From the NCBI GenBank assembly GCA_900155495.1, contig FTLJ01000413.1, positions 1 to 64,000 on the forward strand: DNA of 64,000 bases, read 5' to 3'. Below the pieces are notes generated by a model. That model ran no database searches. It saw only the letters and a program-made list of their open reading frames with translations, and was not told where the DNA came from. Origin of the DNA: Porogramme epimiltina. Its lineage: Eukaryota; Basidiomycota; Agaricomycetes; Polyporales; Polyporaceae. Of this stretch, positions 31,681-42,752 are shown one piece after another; within the stretch, counting starts at the first letter, position 1; every line of letters begins with the position of its first letter. Both the position numbers and the translations under genes were made by a program.

Positions 31681-33562
31681 GCCTCCGGAAACCTGCCCGC
31701 CACAATCATAGTCAATACACTGCAAGTTGATTATGACGATATAGATCTCACCCCACTAGTCATCCAAGGAGAGCGATGGTGTCCGGTTGTACACAGAATG
31801 TAGACGAGCAAGAAGAGAGGCTTTAGAAACGGCGGGGAGCTCTTAGAGACGGTGGACGTTGACAATAGACAAGTGGGTGCGAGGGGGATTCGGGGACCGG
31901 ACGCCTCATGCAAAGTATCCCACGCAGGATATTCGGACAGGCACTACCCCTTGAAGCCGTCTACTCCCGCGGTCACGACAAAGTGGGTAGCGCTGATCAA
32001 CCGCCGCACGACCGCCTCAACTTCCGCACACAGCAATGACAGCTGAGAACATACTTATCAGCATAATTGGCGCGCGATTAATAGAAGATTATCTTACAGC
32101 GAATCGTTATATTGTACGGATCCGTACGGGAGGGGGCTATCATTGTATTCTATCCGAGGGCAGTGTCAAATACCTTGTGCCGTTTGAAGGCGGGAAGAAA
32201 CAGGTCTTCTGGCATACGCCGCGAGTTGACAGCCCGGTTGTGTCACTACACACGGGCTTCGGAGAAGCACAGTGCAAGTCTGTCTCTAGAGCTACAATTG
32301 GCAAGTCAGCACAAGGGTGGCACAAGGATGATGTAAGGGCAGTAAAACACACCAATAAGGGCCTTCTGGGGTCGATAACATTGTAAGGGTATCCTCGTGT
32401 GCTCAGTCACGGGCTGTCGACAGGGCAAGGCGAGCAGGCGAATGCAGGTTGTAACAAGAAAATGCATTTGGAAAATAGTGTAGCATACATATGGTGAAGA
32501 CATGCAACAAAAGGAGGAAAGCGGTCTTGACGACAAGAAAAGAAACCCCGAGGGAAAGATACAGACAGCCCGACAAGCTCGTGGATGGCGTACCTCGGTT
32601 CCTACACGTCTTCTGCGGTGACACGCAGAAGCACGCACAGCCCAGGGTGATGCAGGAGGCGAACAACTCTCATAGGGTCGGGCCGATAGAGGAGTCTCGT
32701 TGCCGACTATGCCAAATCCACGCAAGCAGGGGCGTCGGCCGAGCCCTCGTTAGGGATAGGAGCCGGAGAGAGCGGGTCAGATGTGGGCCTCGAGGCGGGG
32801 GGACAAGCGTTGGTGGGTCGAGCGTGCAGAACGTAAACAGGCCGAGGTCGAGAACAAAGCTCGACAAACGGGGAAGGCGGCTCTGACCCTCTGTGGGCGC
32901 TTGTTCAGGGCAAACATCATAGTTTGTCAATGTCGTCAGCCTTTGACAGGCGTTTGTTACTCGCTGCTCCATGTAAGAACGACGCATAGGCCGGGTCAAG
33001 CGCGAGAAAAGTCCAGCATATAACACGCCATGCATCATGTCATTGTTGTGCTCCTAGGCATCGGTAATAGAATATGCACAAGCTGAGTGGTACCATAGTA
33101 AGCGGAGGGAAGTGAGTGCGTGCCGGGGGCAAGGCTAGCAGGCAGCAGGTAGATGGGGACCGAGGGGAATCAAGGGCTAGAAGAGGAGACGAGGGAGAGA
33201 GAGGAACAAGGGAGTGGGTGGGCCTGGCGCAAGTAGCGCTGTATGGACAGAGAGATGACGACCGAAAAGGAGTGGAAGGGACTATCGACAGCGACAACGA
33301 TAACAACGGTGTTCGTTGGGGGCCCGCGGCTGTGGGTAGCAGCGCAGTAGCACATTGAGTAGCGGCCGACGCGAACGTTTTATCGCAAGGCGTGCACGGG
33401 GAATCGAGGGGGCGAAGGAAAGGTAGGCGAACGATACAATAATGAGAACGCTAGAAGGCAAGGCAAAAGGCAAATAAAAAAGAGAACACCAACAATCAAA
33501 ACAAGGTATGCACGTCCCACCCAGATATCGTAAGAACTACCGACACCACCACGGGGCAAGGT
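31681..33562. other. Long intergenic region, no gene recognised
   Basis: Nearly 1.9 kb without a supported gene. The left end is the promoter of FunK1 copy C. The right end (about 33000-33560) is purine/pyrimidine-biased and is probably the 3' UTR of the VAP gene. A plus-strand frame at 32036-32386 shows no known motif. A decayed gene cannot be excluded. Confidence 0.4.
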
Positions 33563-35028
33563 TCAGAAGAAGAGGTACGTCGTGACGAACACACCGAGCG
33601 CAATGATGATCACCACCTGTAATGGCACACCGTCGGGCGGCGCGATCTCGCTCCCGACGTAGCTCCCGACCTCCGTCCGCCCGTCGTACTCGCTCCGCCC
33701 GTCGTACGTGTCGCTCCCGTCGTCCGACATGGGTGCACGTCGCCGGTGCCGGAGCTCCGACGCGCCAGTGACCGACGTTGGCGCGACGCTGGGCTCGGGC
33801 ATCGACGCGATCAGCGAGCGCAACCGCTCGATCTCCGACTGCGCCTCCTCGAGCTTCTTCATCAGCTCCGGGTTCGGGTCCTGGACGATCACCTGCGGCG
33901 GTGGCGGCGGGGCGACCTCGCGGCGTACGTGCGGGGGCGAAGGGGGCGGGGAGACGCGGACGGGAGCGGGAGCGGGGGTGTGTACGTTGACGTTGACGAT
34001 GCCGACGCCCTCGTCGCTGGAGGGCTGGGGCTCTACGGCAATAACTTCTGGCGGGAAGACGGTGACGTGGGGCGGCGATGAGGGGGCGTCATGGTGCGTC
34101 TCTTCTTGGGGTGGTGGGACAAGGACGGCGGAGCCGTCTGCGCTCGGTTCGCGCGTCGCGTGGCCGTTCGTGTATGGGTTTTGGCGCACGGTGGCAAAGT
34201 TCTGCAGACGGAGGTTGGGGGATGAGGGAAAGGGCGGAGACATACGTGCGAGACTTACGTCCTGTCCGGGAACGTGCAATAGTGAGCTCATGTTTGCATG
34301 TGACTCGTCCTCCTCGGGGACAGTCTGACCCTCTGGGGGCAAGTATACGACGCGGATCTTCTGGGAGTGCACCTCGTCGCCCTCGACATTCCACTGGGCA
34401 CCCCACGCGGGGTTTAGTCATCAAGTAAGGGGAAGGGAAAGGAGCCTGCCAAACGCACCATATCCTGGAGGGACATGGCCTCCTTCTCGGGAGTGATGAC
34501 GGTGCTCTGGATGAGGAACTTGTCTTTGCACTTTGCGTTGATGGGGAGGTCCTCCTTCATGGCCTGAAGCATCACTGTGGAGTGCACGCGCGCAGCTCAA
34601 TCACCATCGACTGCTAAACGAAAGGTTGTGCCACGTACCCGCGACCTCGACGGTCTCGCCCGGTTCTACCCGCCCGGAGTTAGGCCTTACACAGTAAAGC
34701 TACAGCGCGGTGAAGGGAGGCCATATTCAGCGCCGAATTTGGACAGCATTGCAAATGCACAGGCTCACCTTGGGGGCGGTAGTCTTGACTTTGAATGCGA
34801 CAGGTTGCGCATTGTTGTTCGTGATCTGGAGGGCACGTTTAACAGACTGGGTGAATGGTCCTGGAGAGGGCAGCGTCGGGCGGAGAGGTGGAATGCGGGT
34901 TCGGAATACACGGAGCAGGCGCGGACGAGGACGAGGGCATCCGTCAGCGTGCAGCAGGAGCGGGTGAAGGAGCAGGGAGACGCACTGTTGAACCCCAGAA
35001 CGCTGCTGGGGTTGAGCGAGACGGACAT
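33563..35028 (-). CDS. SCS2: VAMP-associated protein (VAP/Scs2), MSP domain
   Basis: Tail-anchored ER protein that binds FFAT motifs and tethers the ER to other membranes. Exons are 34986-35028, 34769-34860, 34639-34699, 34459-34574 and 33563-34393 (380 residues). The MSP domain runs from MSVSLNPSSVLGFNRPF through VKRALQITNNNAQPVAFKVK and TTAPK. It continues with LYCVRPNSGRVEPGETVEV and ends near KFLIQSTVITPEK. A Pro-rich linker follows, then a short coiled coil (ELMKKLEEAQSEIERLRSLI) and a C-terminal membrane anchor (VPLQVVIIIALGVFVTTYLF). Within the last exon a perfect donor (GTAAGT) and acceptor (CTGCAG) enclose 57 bp that are open and in frame. That segment (about 34207-34263) is probably an intron or an alternatively spliced cassette; removing it gives 361 residues. 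Confidence 0.93.
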
Positions 35029-35700
35029 TTTGGCAGGGGCAGGGGCGAGGCGGGGCGAGGGAGAGGAGTGTGGGAGAGATAGGGAAAGCAACAGAGAGAG
35101 CAAAAGAGCCCAGCGGGCTGTTGATGACGGTACCCCATTAGACGCTCGCTCTTCCAGCCTATGCTCACTTGCCGCCTGGCATACGCGTGCCTTGCACACT
35201 CCAACTATGGCTTCGTCAGTCCTAGCCCCGGCACGCCCAACCCCTCCCGCTTCGTCCTGCCTCGCACTCCAGCACGCACAGCTGCAGCCGCAGACCAGAC
35301 GGCCCACGCGCGCGACCCACGCGGAGCTGCGGCATGGTTAGTCCACGCGCACTCATGCATTCGCCGGACATGAAAGCGGCTGTACACGCGACGGGACGGG
35401 AGCAGGTGTACATTGATATTATATATGGCAGCGGACGATCAGATATACGACGTGTATGTGCGCGAGCGCAGGTTAGATGCAGGCAGACCGATGGAGAACG
35501 AGTGCGACGATGAGCAACGAGCGATTAGCGAGGGTCCTGTACGGGTAAACGAGAGACACTAGTAAGTTGAACCTTTTGTTCATGCGATCCCAAAAATGTA
35601 TATATGTATGTATGTATGTTAGACCTTCCGCCGGAGACACAGTGTATGGTATGAATGTGTAGAAAAAACTATGAAAGAAGGCAGACCCCCGCGTGCAAGA
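35029..35700. other. Intergenic region between the VAP and AGC kinase genes
   Basis: No gene was recognised. The stretch holds the VAP promoter, a short (TATG)n microsatellite at 35599-35620 and the AGC kinase 3' flank. A VAP-proximal CT-rich tract lies at 35050-35110. Confidence 0.45.
35599..35620. repeat. (TATG)n microsatellite
   Basis: A short tetranucleotide tract, tatatgtatgtatgtatg-like, in the flank between two genes. It is useful only as a polymorphic marker. Confidence 0.7.
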
Positions 35701-37893
35701 CTACGAGGGGCTGATGGGCATGTGCGTGCCGTCGTAGGAGAACCCTGCATGAAAGCGTTTAATGAGCATCGTGCACCAACAACACAGCCTCTTCATGAGC
35801 GCACCTGCGAACTGAGCCTGCACAGTCTGTGACAACTGCGATCCCTCCACCACGCTGTCCATGGGTGCCTCCGTCGTGAACACCGTGTCAAAGTTGGACA
35901 CATCCTGTGCCGCATCATATAACAATAAGATCTCAGCATACGAGCGATCGTCTCAGAATGGAACGTACCACAGGGCTCGAGACGCTCGGCTTGAACGGAG
36001 GCTGGATCTTCTTCTGAATGAGCTTCTGGAAGTCGATGTGGTTCGCGAAGAAGGGGTGCGACCTGATCTCCTCAGCCCCGTTCACGCCTAGGCGCTGTGT
36101 CGGGTCCCGAGTGAGCAGGCCCGTCAGAATGCTGCGGGCTTCGGCACCAATGTCGTCACCGAAGACCAGGGGGTCGTGCAAGATCTTCTGGTACATGCGA
36201 TCCGTGTTCTCTGCACAAGAAGGGTTAATATCCGAGAAAGGTTACGATTAGAGGGAAACTTGCCATCGTAGAAGGGAGGAAGACCCGACAGCATCTCGTA
36301 CAGGAGCACCCCGAGCGTCCACCAGTCGATGGTTTTGTCTGGGTCCATATGAGATAGCGTTGATTGTGACAGGAGACGCGTTCACTCACTGTAGCCTTGG
36401 CCACACAAAATCTCCGGCGCCAGGTACTCTGGTGTGCCGCAGAACGTGTTCGTCTTGTCCGAGTCCTTCATGTTGAGCTTGCACAGACCGAAGTCACAGA
36501 GAGCAATGTGACCGGTGTAGTCAAGGAGAATGTTCTCAGGTTTGAGATCACTGATTACATCACGCCATATCATGAACAGGAGCTCGTAGGTCGGTCGAGA
36601 AGAATGGAAAACTGACCGGTAGACCACATCGAGTTCGTGGAGATGCTCCAGGGCAAGCAAAAGTTCCGCGCTGTAGAAGCGCGATCGTACCTCGTTGAAT
36701 CTTTGCTCCCGTTGAAGGTGGTGGAAAAGTTCCCCTCCATTCACGAAGCTATATTTGGACAGGTAAGAGGGGAAGCACGCGGCGAACAGCGTCAGACAGA
36801 CGTACGCAAGGACGAGGTACAGCTTCTGCTCAGATTGGAAGCTGAACTTGAGGGGCACGATGAATGGGTTATTGACACGAGCGAGGACCAGTCGCTCCGC
36901 CAGCGTATGCGTGATTTCACCTCGCTGGACAATGTACTGCTTGCGGATGGTCTTGAGCGCATAGATACGAGATGTGTCGCGCTTGCGGACTTGCATCACC
37001 TACAGCGGCGTGCCGCGTCAGCGGGGAGCCCGGCCGGGCAAACCTAGTCGGACACACCTTCCCGAAACTTCCCTTCCCAATGACGGTGATCAGTTCGAAG
37101 TCGTCAATAGTAAGCGATTGGCCCTGTAAAATTGCAAGGTCAGGCGTGGATCAACGGACCGCAGACGCGCTCCGTGCTCACCGTGCTCGGCTTGAACGCC
37201 ACACCGATCTGGATCCTACCCGAGCCGCCTGCCAGGTCATACCATTGGTCCTGGGAGGACGGGTCGTCGAAGTCGGGAATGAAGCGCACGCCGCCCATGA
37301 AGAGATCATTGCCCATGTCGTCCGCGATCCCGTCGCCCCCACGCTTGGGCTCTTCCGTGCGCAGGTAGCACTGAATAGAGATCTCAGAGTGCCTCGACAC
37401 GTCGCTGCACACAGAACGGAAATATCAGCATTCGCCTAAGCCGAAGACACAGATGCGCTGGCACTCACAAATGCGTCTCGTACATGTACAGCGGCTTCCC
37501 GAGCTCACCGCCGAGCGGCGTAATGAGCACCTGGTTCACCTCGAACTCCATGACGAGGTACGGCAGCCACCAGCACTGCGTCCGCTGCACGCTGTCGCGG
37601 TTGCTCCGCCTGTTCGCGAGCCGGTGCTGAGTCACGCTCGATGGCGAGACGGACGCGGCGACCTTGGCTTGCTGCGAGTTGAGCGCGGCCTGCACCGCGG
37701 GCGGGACCGCCGCGCCTCCGGGGAGCGCGAGGTTCTCGGCCCAGAGGACGCGGATGGCGAGGAGGCCTGACTGCGGCCTACCGCTCGGGTTGCCCGGCGT
37801 CGGCGTCGTCGAGCGGGCGTCCATGGCCACGTCTTGGATCGATAGCCCGTTCGCGGGGGCCTTCGACTTGCTCTTGCCGAGTTTCCAAGACAT
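35701..37893 (-). CDS. YPK1: AGC serine/threonine kinase, Gad8/Ypk1 (SGK) type
   Basis: Predicted TORC2/PDK1-controlled kinase of the Ypk1/Gad8/SGK group, regulating membrane lipid homeostasis and stress responses. The ATG at 37893 ([11 protein letters not shown]) leads into a C2-like N-terminal half ([49 protein letters not shown]). The kinase domain starts at [20 protein letters not shown] with [11 protein letters not shown]. The catalytic loop is [11 protein letters not shown] across an intron, followed by [13 protein letters not shown] and the activation-loop site [14 protein letters not shown] (PDK1 Thr). The C-terminal tail has [10 protein letters not shown] as turn-motif context and a hydrophobic motif AGFSYDGT completed by splicing of the last intron (Ser/Thr TORC2 site). 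All canonical residues are present. About nine exons are needed. Identity as an AGC kinase is firm; the Ypk1 versus Sch9 choice rests on the tail and the family order. Confidence 0.92.
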
Positions 37894-38776
37894 GCTGGCG
37901 TGCGCCCGGGGTGGTGGTGGGGAGGGTGTGAGTTGGGGGGTTGTGGGGTGCTGAGGAGATGCAAAGCCTGCTTTGCTGACAGCGAGGGGGTAGGAGGAGG
38001 AAGATGGAGGAGGGAGAGATGCGGGTGGGCGGGGATGAGTAAAGATCGAGCCTACCCCAATAGACGCCCATAGAAGCCTCCGCCGCGGAACGGGCCATCG
38101 AGAGATTCGATGTCTCGATCTCGCTCTCTTCCGTCGCATCCACCACGACGTCGCCAACGCTCGCATCAGAATAACGTTTGTCCTAGTACAATGGTATAAT
38201 GTATTCCAGTTCTGGCGACAGCCTCCACTAGTGTTCCACAGGTGCCGTTCTACATGTGCGCCGAACACATGCAACACAGCAAAGCGGGCGGACGTTGGGC
38301 GGGTCCTCGGAAACCCAGGTCACCGATGAATAACCAATGGTATGCGGACACCCGTATCCTCCATCGTGGCAATGAACGTAAAAGACCCGTGCTAGGCATT
38401 GTAACCTGGGCTACGGCCGAAGAGATGAGACCTAACCTGCCTCGCGACAGATGCGTGCCGACCGACAGCCCCGGCAAGACGAGGCGAGTGTGCACGAGCG
38501 AGGAGGTGAGGCAGCTCGCCTTGGGCTCGTACCATTGCACCGATAAGCGTCCGTTCTACATCGCCTTCCTCAGCCAGTTCTCTATGATGTCAACCATGGA
38601 AGTCGATTCGCAGCCTTCTCTAGGGCCCCCAGGAGGCCCCCTCTATTGTCGGAGATGAGCCGAGGAGAGAGCGATGAGTAGTTCAGGGGAAAGAAAAAAC
38701 AACGAGAAGCGGGAACGTCCATGAACGTTTGTCAGTTATAAGTAACGGGATGGGGACGAAAGGGAAAGAGACGAAC
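37894..38776. other. AGC kinase promoter and intergenic sequence
   Basis: No gene was recognised. Pyrimidine-rich promoter sequence (on the minus strand) lies upstream of the kinase ATG. A minus-strand frame at 37778-38146 begins with several acidic residues but is not clearly linked to the kinase. The plus-strand frame at 38242-38658 has no known motif. Confidence 0.4.
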
Positions 38777-40803
38777 CTAGTTGTTCTTGGGGATTTCAAA
38801 GAAGAGGACGGCGTTGGGGAACTTCACCTTGATGACGTCGTTCCAGAGCCACTGCATAGGGGTGCCGTAGGCGATGTCGGAATAGTTGGTCAGTCCAGCA
38901 CCGCCGGTGAGCTGGGCGACAAAATCCTCGTTGGCGCCGACGATGGCAGCTCCAGAGTCGCCTCGTCGAGAGAATGTACCCGAATCACTGTCGTACGGGT
39001 ACACTGCCGCCTCGACCGAGTCGAGATGGCCAAAGTGGCTGTAGAGGCGTTGGCGGGATTCGAAACCGTTGAGACGACCCACAGTGGTGCGCGTTTTGTG
39101 GCCGCGTTTGATGACGAATCATGTGGGATCGCCCTTGAAGTCCTGGCTGTTGGGCTCCCTGAACTTGGCGGCGTCGAGGATAACTTTGAGCTGGTAAAGG
39201 CGATCCTCGGGGTAATCGAACTCGGAGGGCGAATCGTAGCAAGGGTACAGGAGACTCATTAATTTGCCCGAGTCGATCTCTGTACCTAGAATATGAACAG
39301 TTAGACTGGGCACCTTGAGTCGAAAAGATCAGCACACACCTAGGTCGATCACGTTGCCCCTCAAATTCGACAAGAACTTCTCTTTGTTTAACTTAATGAC
39401 GCACACGTCTTGCCTGTAGCCGTGAGGGGGTGTGAGGCCAGTTATAGGCGGCGACCAGACGACGTAGCCGATAACGCGTTTCTCGATATCAGACCAGTCT
39501 TTCTTCAACGTCACGAAAAACTTCTTGAGCTCGTCGATCGTCGTCTTCGTCTCATCCAGGGTCTGTCGGAACTTCGCTAGGTCCACCGCTGCTTGTTGGT
39601 TGCCGCCCTCTGCCTTCGCCGTGTACGTCCTAACGTTCTTCTCCAAGACGGTGACGGTGTGGTTCAGCGTTCCGATAAGAGCCTGGATAGAGGCAAGAAG
39701 GTTGTTGAACGCGCTGTTCCCCATGAGGACAACATTCTTCCTCGGAGCGGCTGTGCAGGGGTATTCAGATTTCCGCACATTTTCCAGGGGGAGATAAGTG
39801 GAAACGAGCTTACAAGCGTCGTAGGTATAGGCCTTATTACCTTCCGTGTTGGGGAAGAGCACGTGGCGTGCAGTGACGCCGTAGAGATCATCGTCAACCT
39901 TGAAGTAAAAACCGAGGGTGCCCTGCATGTGAAGCGTCTTCAAACCTGCGATGGGCAGGCCAAGAGCGGTTGTGACCCGGTTGATGACGGTCTTGAGGGG
40001 ATGAACATCGTTGACCGGGGCGTAGAGACTGGGGCCAGCGAGAGGCTGAGCCTCTGACTCGCGATAGGCAATATCGATATCGTCGATATCATAAGCCTTT
40101 AGGAGCTCGAGGATACCCTGAGCGGAATCGAAAGCGGCGTCGCCATTGGTGCTGTCAGGAATAACGCCAACCCAGATGGTGACAGGACTGATAACGATCT
40201 TGCCGGGGCTGTCCTCGGTCTCAGGCTCCTCCCAACGAAAACGAACGAGGTCGACGGAGGTGTGCTTGATCTGCTTGTTGTCGAGGAGTTCAACCGTCTT
40301 GGAACGAATGTCGGTAAGGAGATTACTACGCTTGGAGAATCACGAACCTTGTCACGAATCGTTGCCCATAGGTTGTTCTGGCCGAGTTTGGCATGCTCGT
40401 GGACGGTGAGGAGCTGCATCTTGCGAACGTCTTGGGACGGCCCGGACGGTGGAGAGAAGATATCCTTTGACGTCCTGTAGATCAGCTTTGGCCCAAGCCT
40501 CCTTTCACCGCGGAGGCCGTAGAAGTAGAGGTAAGCCTCGAGTTTGGGAACGCCGTGGACTGAGGAGTCGACCCAGATCGAGCTGGAGGCGTCGTCGCTT
40601 TCCCAAAGGTTGACATGTTCGTATGACTGTGAACCACTGGACCTGGGCGAAAGACGCTTGGAGTGCGCCGCCGCGGCCACGCAGTCTCGATTGAACGCCT
40701 CGCTCTGGACGTGCTGGTCCCAGACGCTGAAGGCTAGAAGAGGTCCCGGACGGGTCAGTATAGAAGAAACTAATAAAACGCGGAGGAACTGACTCTCAGA
40801 CAT
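38777..40803 (-). CDS. Trypsin-fold serine protease family protein, interrupted by an in-frame TGA
   Basis: A conserved but uncharacterised basidiomycete protein type with an apparent chymotrypsin-like triad. The ATG at 40803 opens exon 40348-40803. A 50-bp intron (40298-40347, branch CTTAC) joins RDK to TVELLDNKQIK and the frame runs to 39329 and beyond. Triad candidates are His in LYGVTARHVLFPNT, Asp in GYRQDVCVIKLN and Ser in RRGDSGAAIVG near 38950. Between His and Asp lies an inserted helical, coiled-coil-like segment of about 90 residues (QALIGTLNHTVTVLEKNVRT, LDETKTTIDELKKFF). A GTAAGC/CACAG pair at about 39748-39810 encloses 63 in-frame bp and is probably an intron. After KGDPT the frame meets TGA at 39119-39121, then continues as conserved FVIKRGHKTRTTVGRLNGFE to the Ser motif and a stop at 38777. 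No GT-AG intron that removes the TGA was found. It is either a recent nonsense mutation or a sequencing error. Confidence 0.62.
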
Positions 40804-41333
40804 GGCCAGGAAGAGAACAGTCGATGGAAATATGCCGAGCGAGTCGAGTTGATGAAGCGAGGGGGAGAGTTGTGTTGACGAAGAAAGGGGGAGAGTTGAG
40901 TTGACGAAGAAAAGGGGAGAGTTGTATGACGTCACAGAGAATGAAGACCGTAGGCCTGTTTGGTAAGCGCCGCCTGAAGATTGTAAGACGGCTCAACGAC
41001 TGGCGAAAGTCAGTAGACCGACACTCAAAATCGACGTGTCCCAAACAATGTGTATCCATAACTGGAACAGTAATGAGTGTCACTACAAAACTCCAGAAAT
41101 GGAGGTAACAGTTACACCGATCTCTGGCGAGAGTTCAAAACACGTAGGTCGGCACGACCTGACAAACATCACTGGATTGAGTCCTGGGGACCCGAAGGCG
41201 GCTCTGTCGAGTAGCTGGCGGCTCTGTGACAGGAGTATGTATCGAACCCGGGATGACGTTCCGTACTGGTACTACCACTATCACACGTACACGCGGAATT
41301 GATTACAAAAAAGCCCTTCGACGGACCGACAGT
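40804..41333. other. Intergenic region with promoter tandem repeat
   Basis: The region holds a three-copy 26-bp repeat directly upstream of the protease-like gene and the G-patch gene 3' flank. A direct pair of ggcggctctgt words lies near 41195-41230. A minus-strand GGGTTCGAT word near 41235 resembles a tRNA B box but has no matching stems. Confidence 0.45.
40848..40925. repeat. Three-copy 26-bp tandem repeat
   Basis: The units start at 40848, 40874 and 40900, each of the type gttgacgaagaaagggggagag plus ttg(a/t). The second and third copies differ at two positions; the first is more diverged. The array sits 45-122 bp upstream of the start codon of the protease-like gene, so it is either in its 5' UTR or core promoter. 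Confidence 0.75.
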
Positions 41334-42500
41334 CTAGTCATGGTTGAGACTGGCGAGCAGCTGTTTCCGGCTCTCCGCTTCGGCCTTGGCAATGCGGGCG
41401 AACGACTTGGCTCCTCTTCCGAGAACGGCCTTGCGTATACGCATTTCTGCGTTCGCTCGAACGTGCGCTGCTAGCGCGGCCTGGTTATGGGTAACCCGTT
41501 TCTTGGACTCCTTGAACGGACCGACTGTTTTTGCTTTGAGGCCGATTCCGAGGCGATCGGATTTGAGCACGGTCGCGATCGGCGTGAGGAGAGCCGTCGG
41601 GTTGTGCGATATGGAGGAAGTGGTTCCCGAGGAGTCCTGTGCTGGCGCCGCGGACCTCATGCCGTCGTCGTCTTCATCCGAGTCGGACAACGTGAGATCA
41701 ACCACTTCAACTTTCCGCACTTCGCGGACCTCATCGTCTTCGTCGACCGCAAATTCCCGCTCCTCCATCTTCACCGACAGCGCCAGGTCATCCAGAACAG
41801 TTCTCGCTGGCCGTTTCTCTCGCGCTTTCTGTGAGAGCGTTCGCCTGGACGCGCCAGCACCTAGGGCCTCGCCTTCGCTCCACCCGCGTTGTTGTAGCAT
41901 CGCGAAGCCCTTATTCGACGGGCCAATGTGCAGAAAGACGGGTGGAACGAACGGTTGTTCCTGTCTCTCAGGAGGCGGTTCTCTGGATAGAATATCGGCA
42001 AGTGTCGGCGTAGGAGTGCATCGGGAAGAAGAGGGCTCGGAGTGGATGACATTACTAGTGAACCAATTGTTCTTGACTCTGGGCGACGGTAATTGGGAGG
42101 GTAGCGGATGAGACGAGGGAGACACGTCCCTTGGACTGGAGATAGGTTTATGGTGGGGAGACTTGCTTGGAACCGGGGGCTCTTGGGAGCCGGCTGCGGG
42201 TACGCTCGAGGAACGAGGTAAGGATTTGTACCAATTGCTCACTTGGGGGGAAGGCGACAAATCGTCGGTTGGCGGTATAGAGGATGAAGCACCTCCAATC
42301 ATATTGTTGACTTCGTCATATGAGACGAGGGCAGGGACGAATCGAGGCGCGGTCTTCACGCGACGACTTGCTCCGAATGTCGACTCTGTGAGCCATGGAT
42401 CTTGCAGGTCCTCTTCTGCGCGCTCCTCAAGTATATCTTCGTCACTCTTGTGCTCCGGGGGATCGTAATGAGAGTATATGTAATGCGTTACAGTGGCCAT
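41334..42500 (-). CDS. G-patch domain protein
   Basis: A single-exon gene of 388 residues. The ATG at 42500 (MATVTHYIYSHYDPPEHKS) is the first true start in the frame. The N-terminal part is disordered and Ser/Pro-rich with NWYKSLPRSSS. A G-patch follows: IGPSNKGFAMLQQRGWSEGE with ALGAG, then after an acidic linker (VVDLTLSDSDEDDD) the second conserved half SDRLGIGLKAKTVGPFKESK. The C-terminus is helical and basic (RKAVLGRGAKSFARIAKAEA). G-patch proteins bind nucleic acid and activate DEAH helicases such as Prp43 and Prp2, in splicing or ribosome assembly. The split G-patch arrangement fits the small fungal/animal G-patch family with a C-terminal KK helix. The helicase partner is unknown. It shares a 252-bp divergent promoter with the next gene. 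Confidence 0.85.
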   Translation of the reverse strand: MATVTHYIYSHYDPPEHKSDEDILEERAEEDLQDPWLTESTFGASRRVKTAPRFVPALVSYDEVNNMIGGASSSIPPTDDLSPSPQVSNWYKSLPRSSSVPAAGSQEPPVPSKSPHHKPISSPRDVSPSSHPLPSQLPSPRVKNNWFTSNVIHSEPSSSRCTPTPTLADILSREPPPERQEQPFVPPVFLHIGPSNKGFAMLQQRGWSEGEALGAGASRRTLSQKAREKRPARTVLDDLALSVKMEEREFAVDEDDEVREVRKVEVVDLTLSDSDEDDDGMRSAAPAQDSSGTTSSISHNPTALLTPIATVLKSDRLGIGLKAKTVGPFKESKKRVTHNQAALAAHVRANAEMRIRKAVLGRGAKSFARIAKAEAESRKQLLASLNHD

Positions 42501-42752
42501 AGTGTTCAATGAAGAGCAGGGCTAGAGAGCGAGATGAGGGTCGAGGGAGGGTGCATCTACCACAAGCGCCCAAAGGGTATGTCATACAATGTGGTGAACC
42601 CCGCACGGGCGCCTATGTAGAGAGAAGCCCTACGCGACAGCAGTGCTCCGTCAAGTGCGGCCCAGCTTCGACCGCGACGACGACCTAGACGATACCCTTT
42701 CTTGTCCTACTGCGCTTTCTTCACCGTCTGTATCTGCTCTGGAATGCTCGTT

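Noticed and set aside
33708..34328. Plus-strand 206-codon frame
   Set aside because: Ser/Gly-rich antisense shadow of the VAP proline-rich linker.
40298..40350. Apparent frameshift in the protease-like gene between RDKVRDSPS and the DIRSKTVELL frame
   Set aside because: A 50-bp GT-AG intron with a CTTAC branch-like site joins RDK to TVELLDNKQ in phase 0, so no indel is needed.
41225..41290. tRNA-like B box (GGGTTCGAT on the minus strand)
   Set aside because: The T-arm is not self-complementary, no acceptor stem forms and the distance to any A box is too short.
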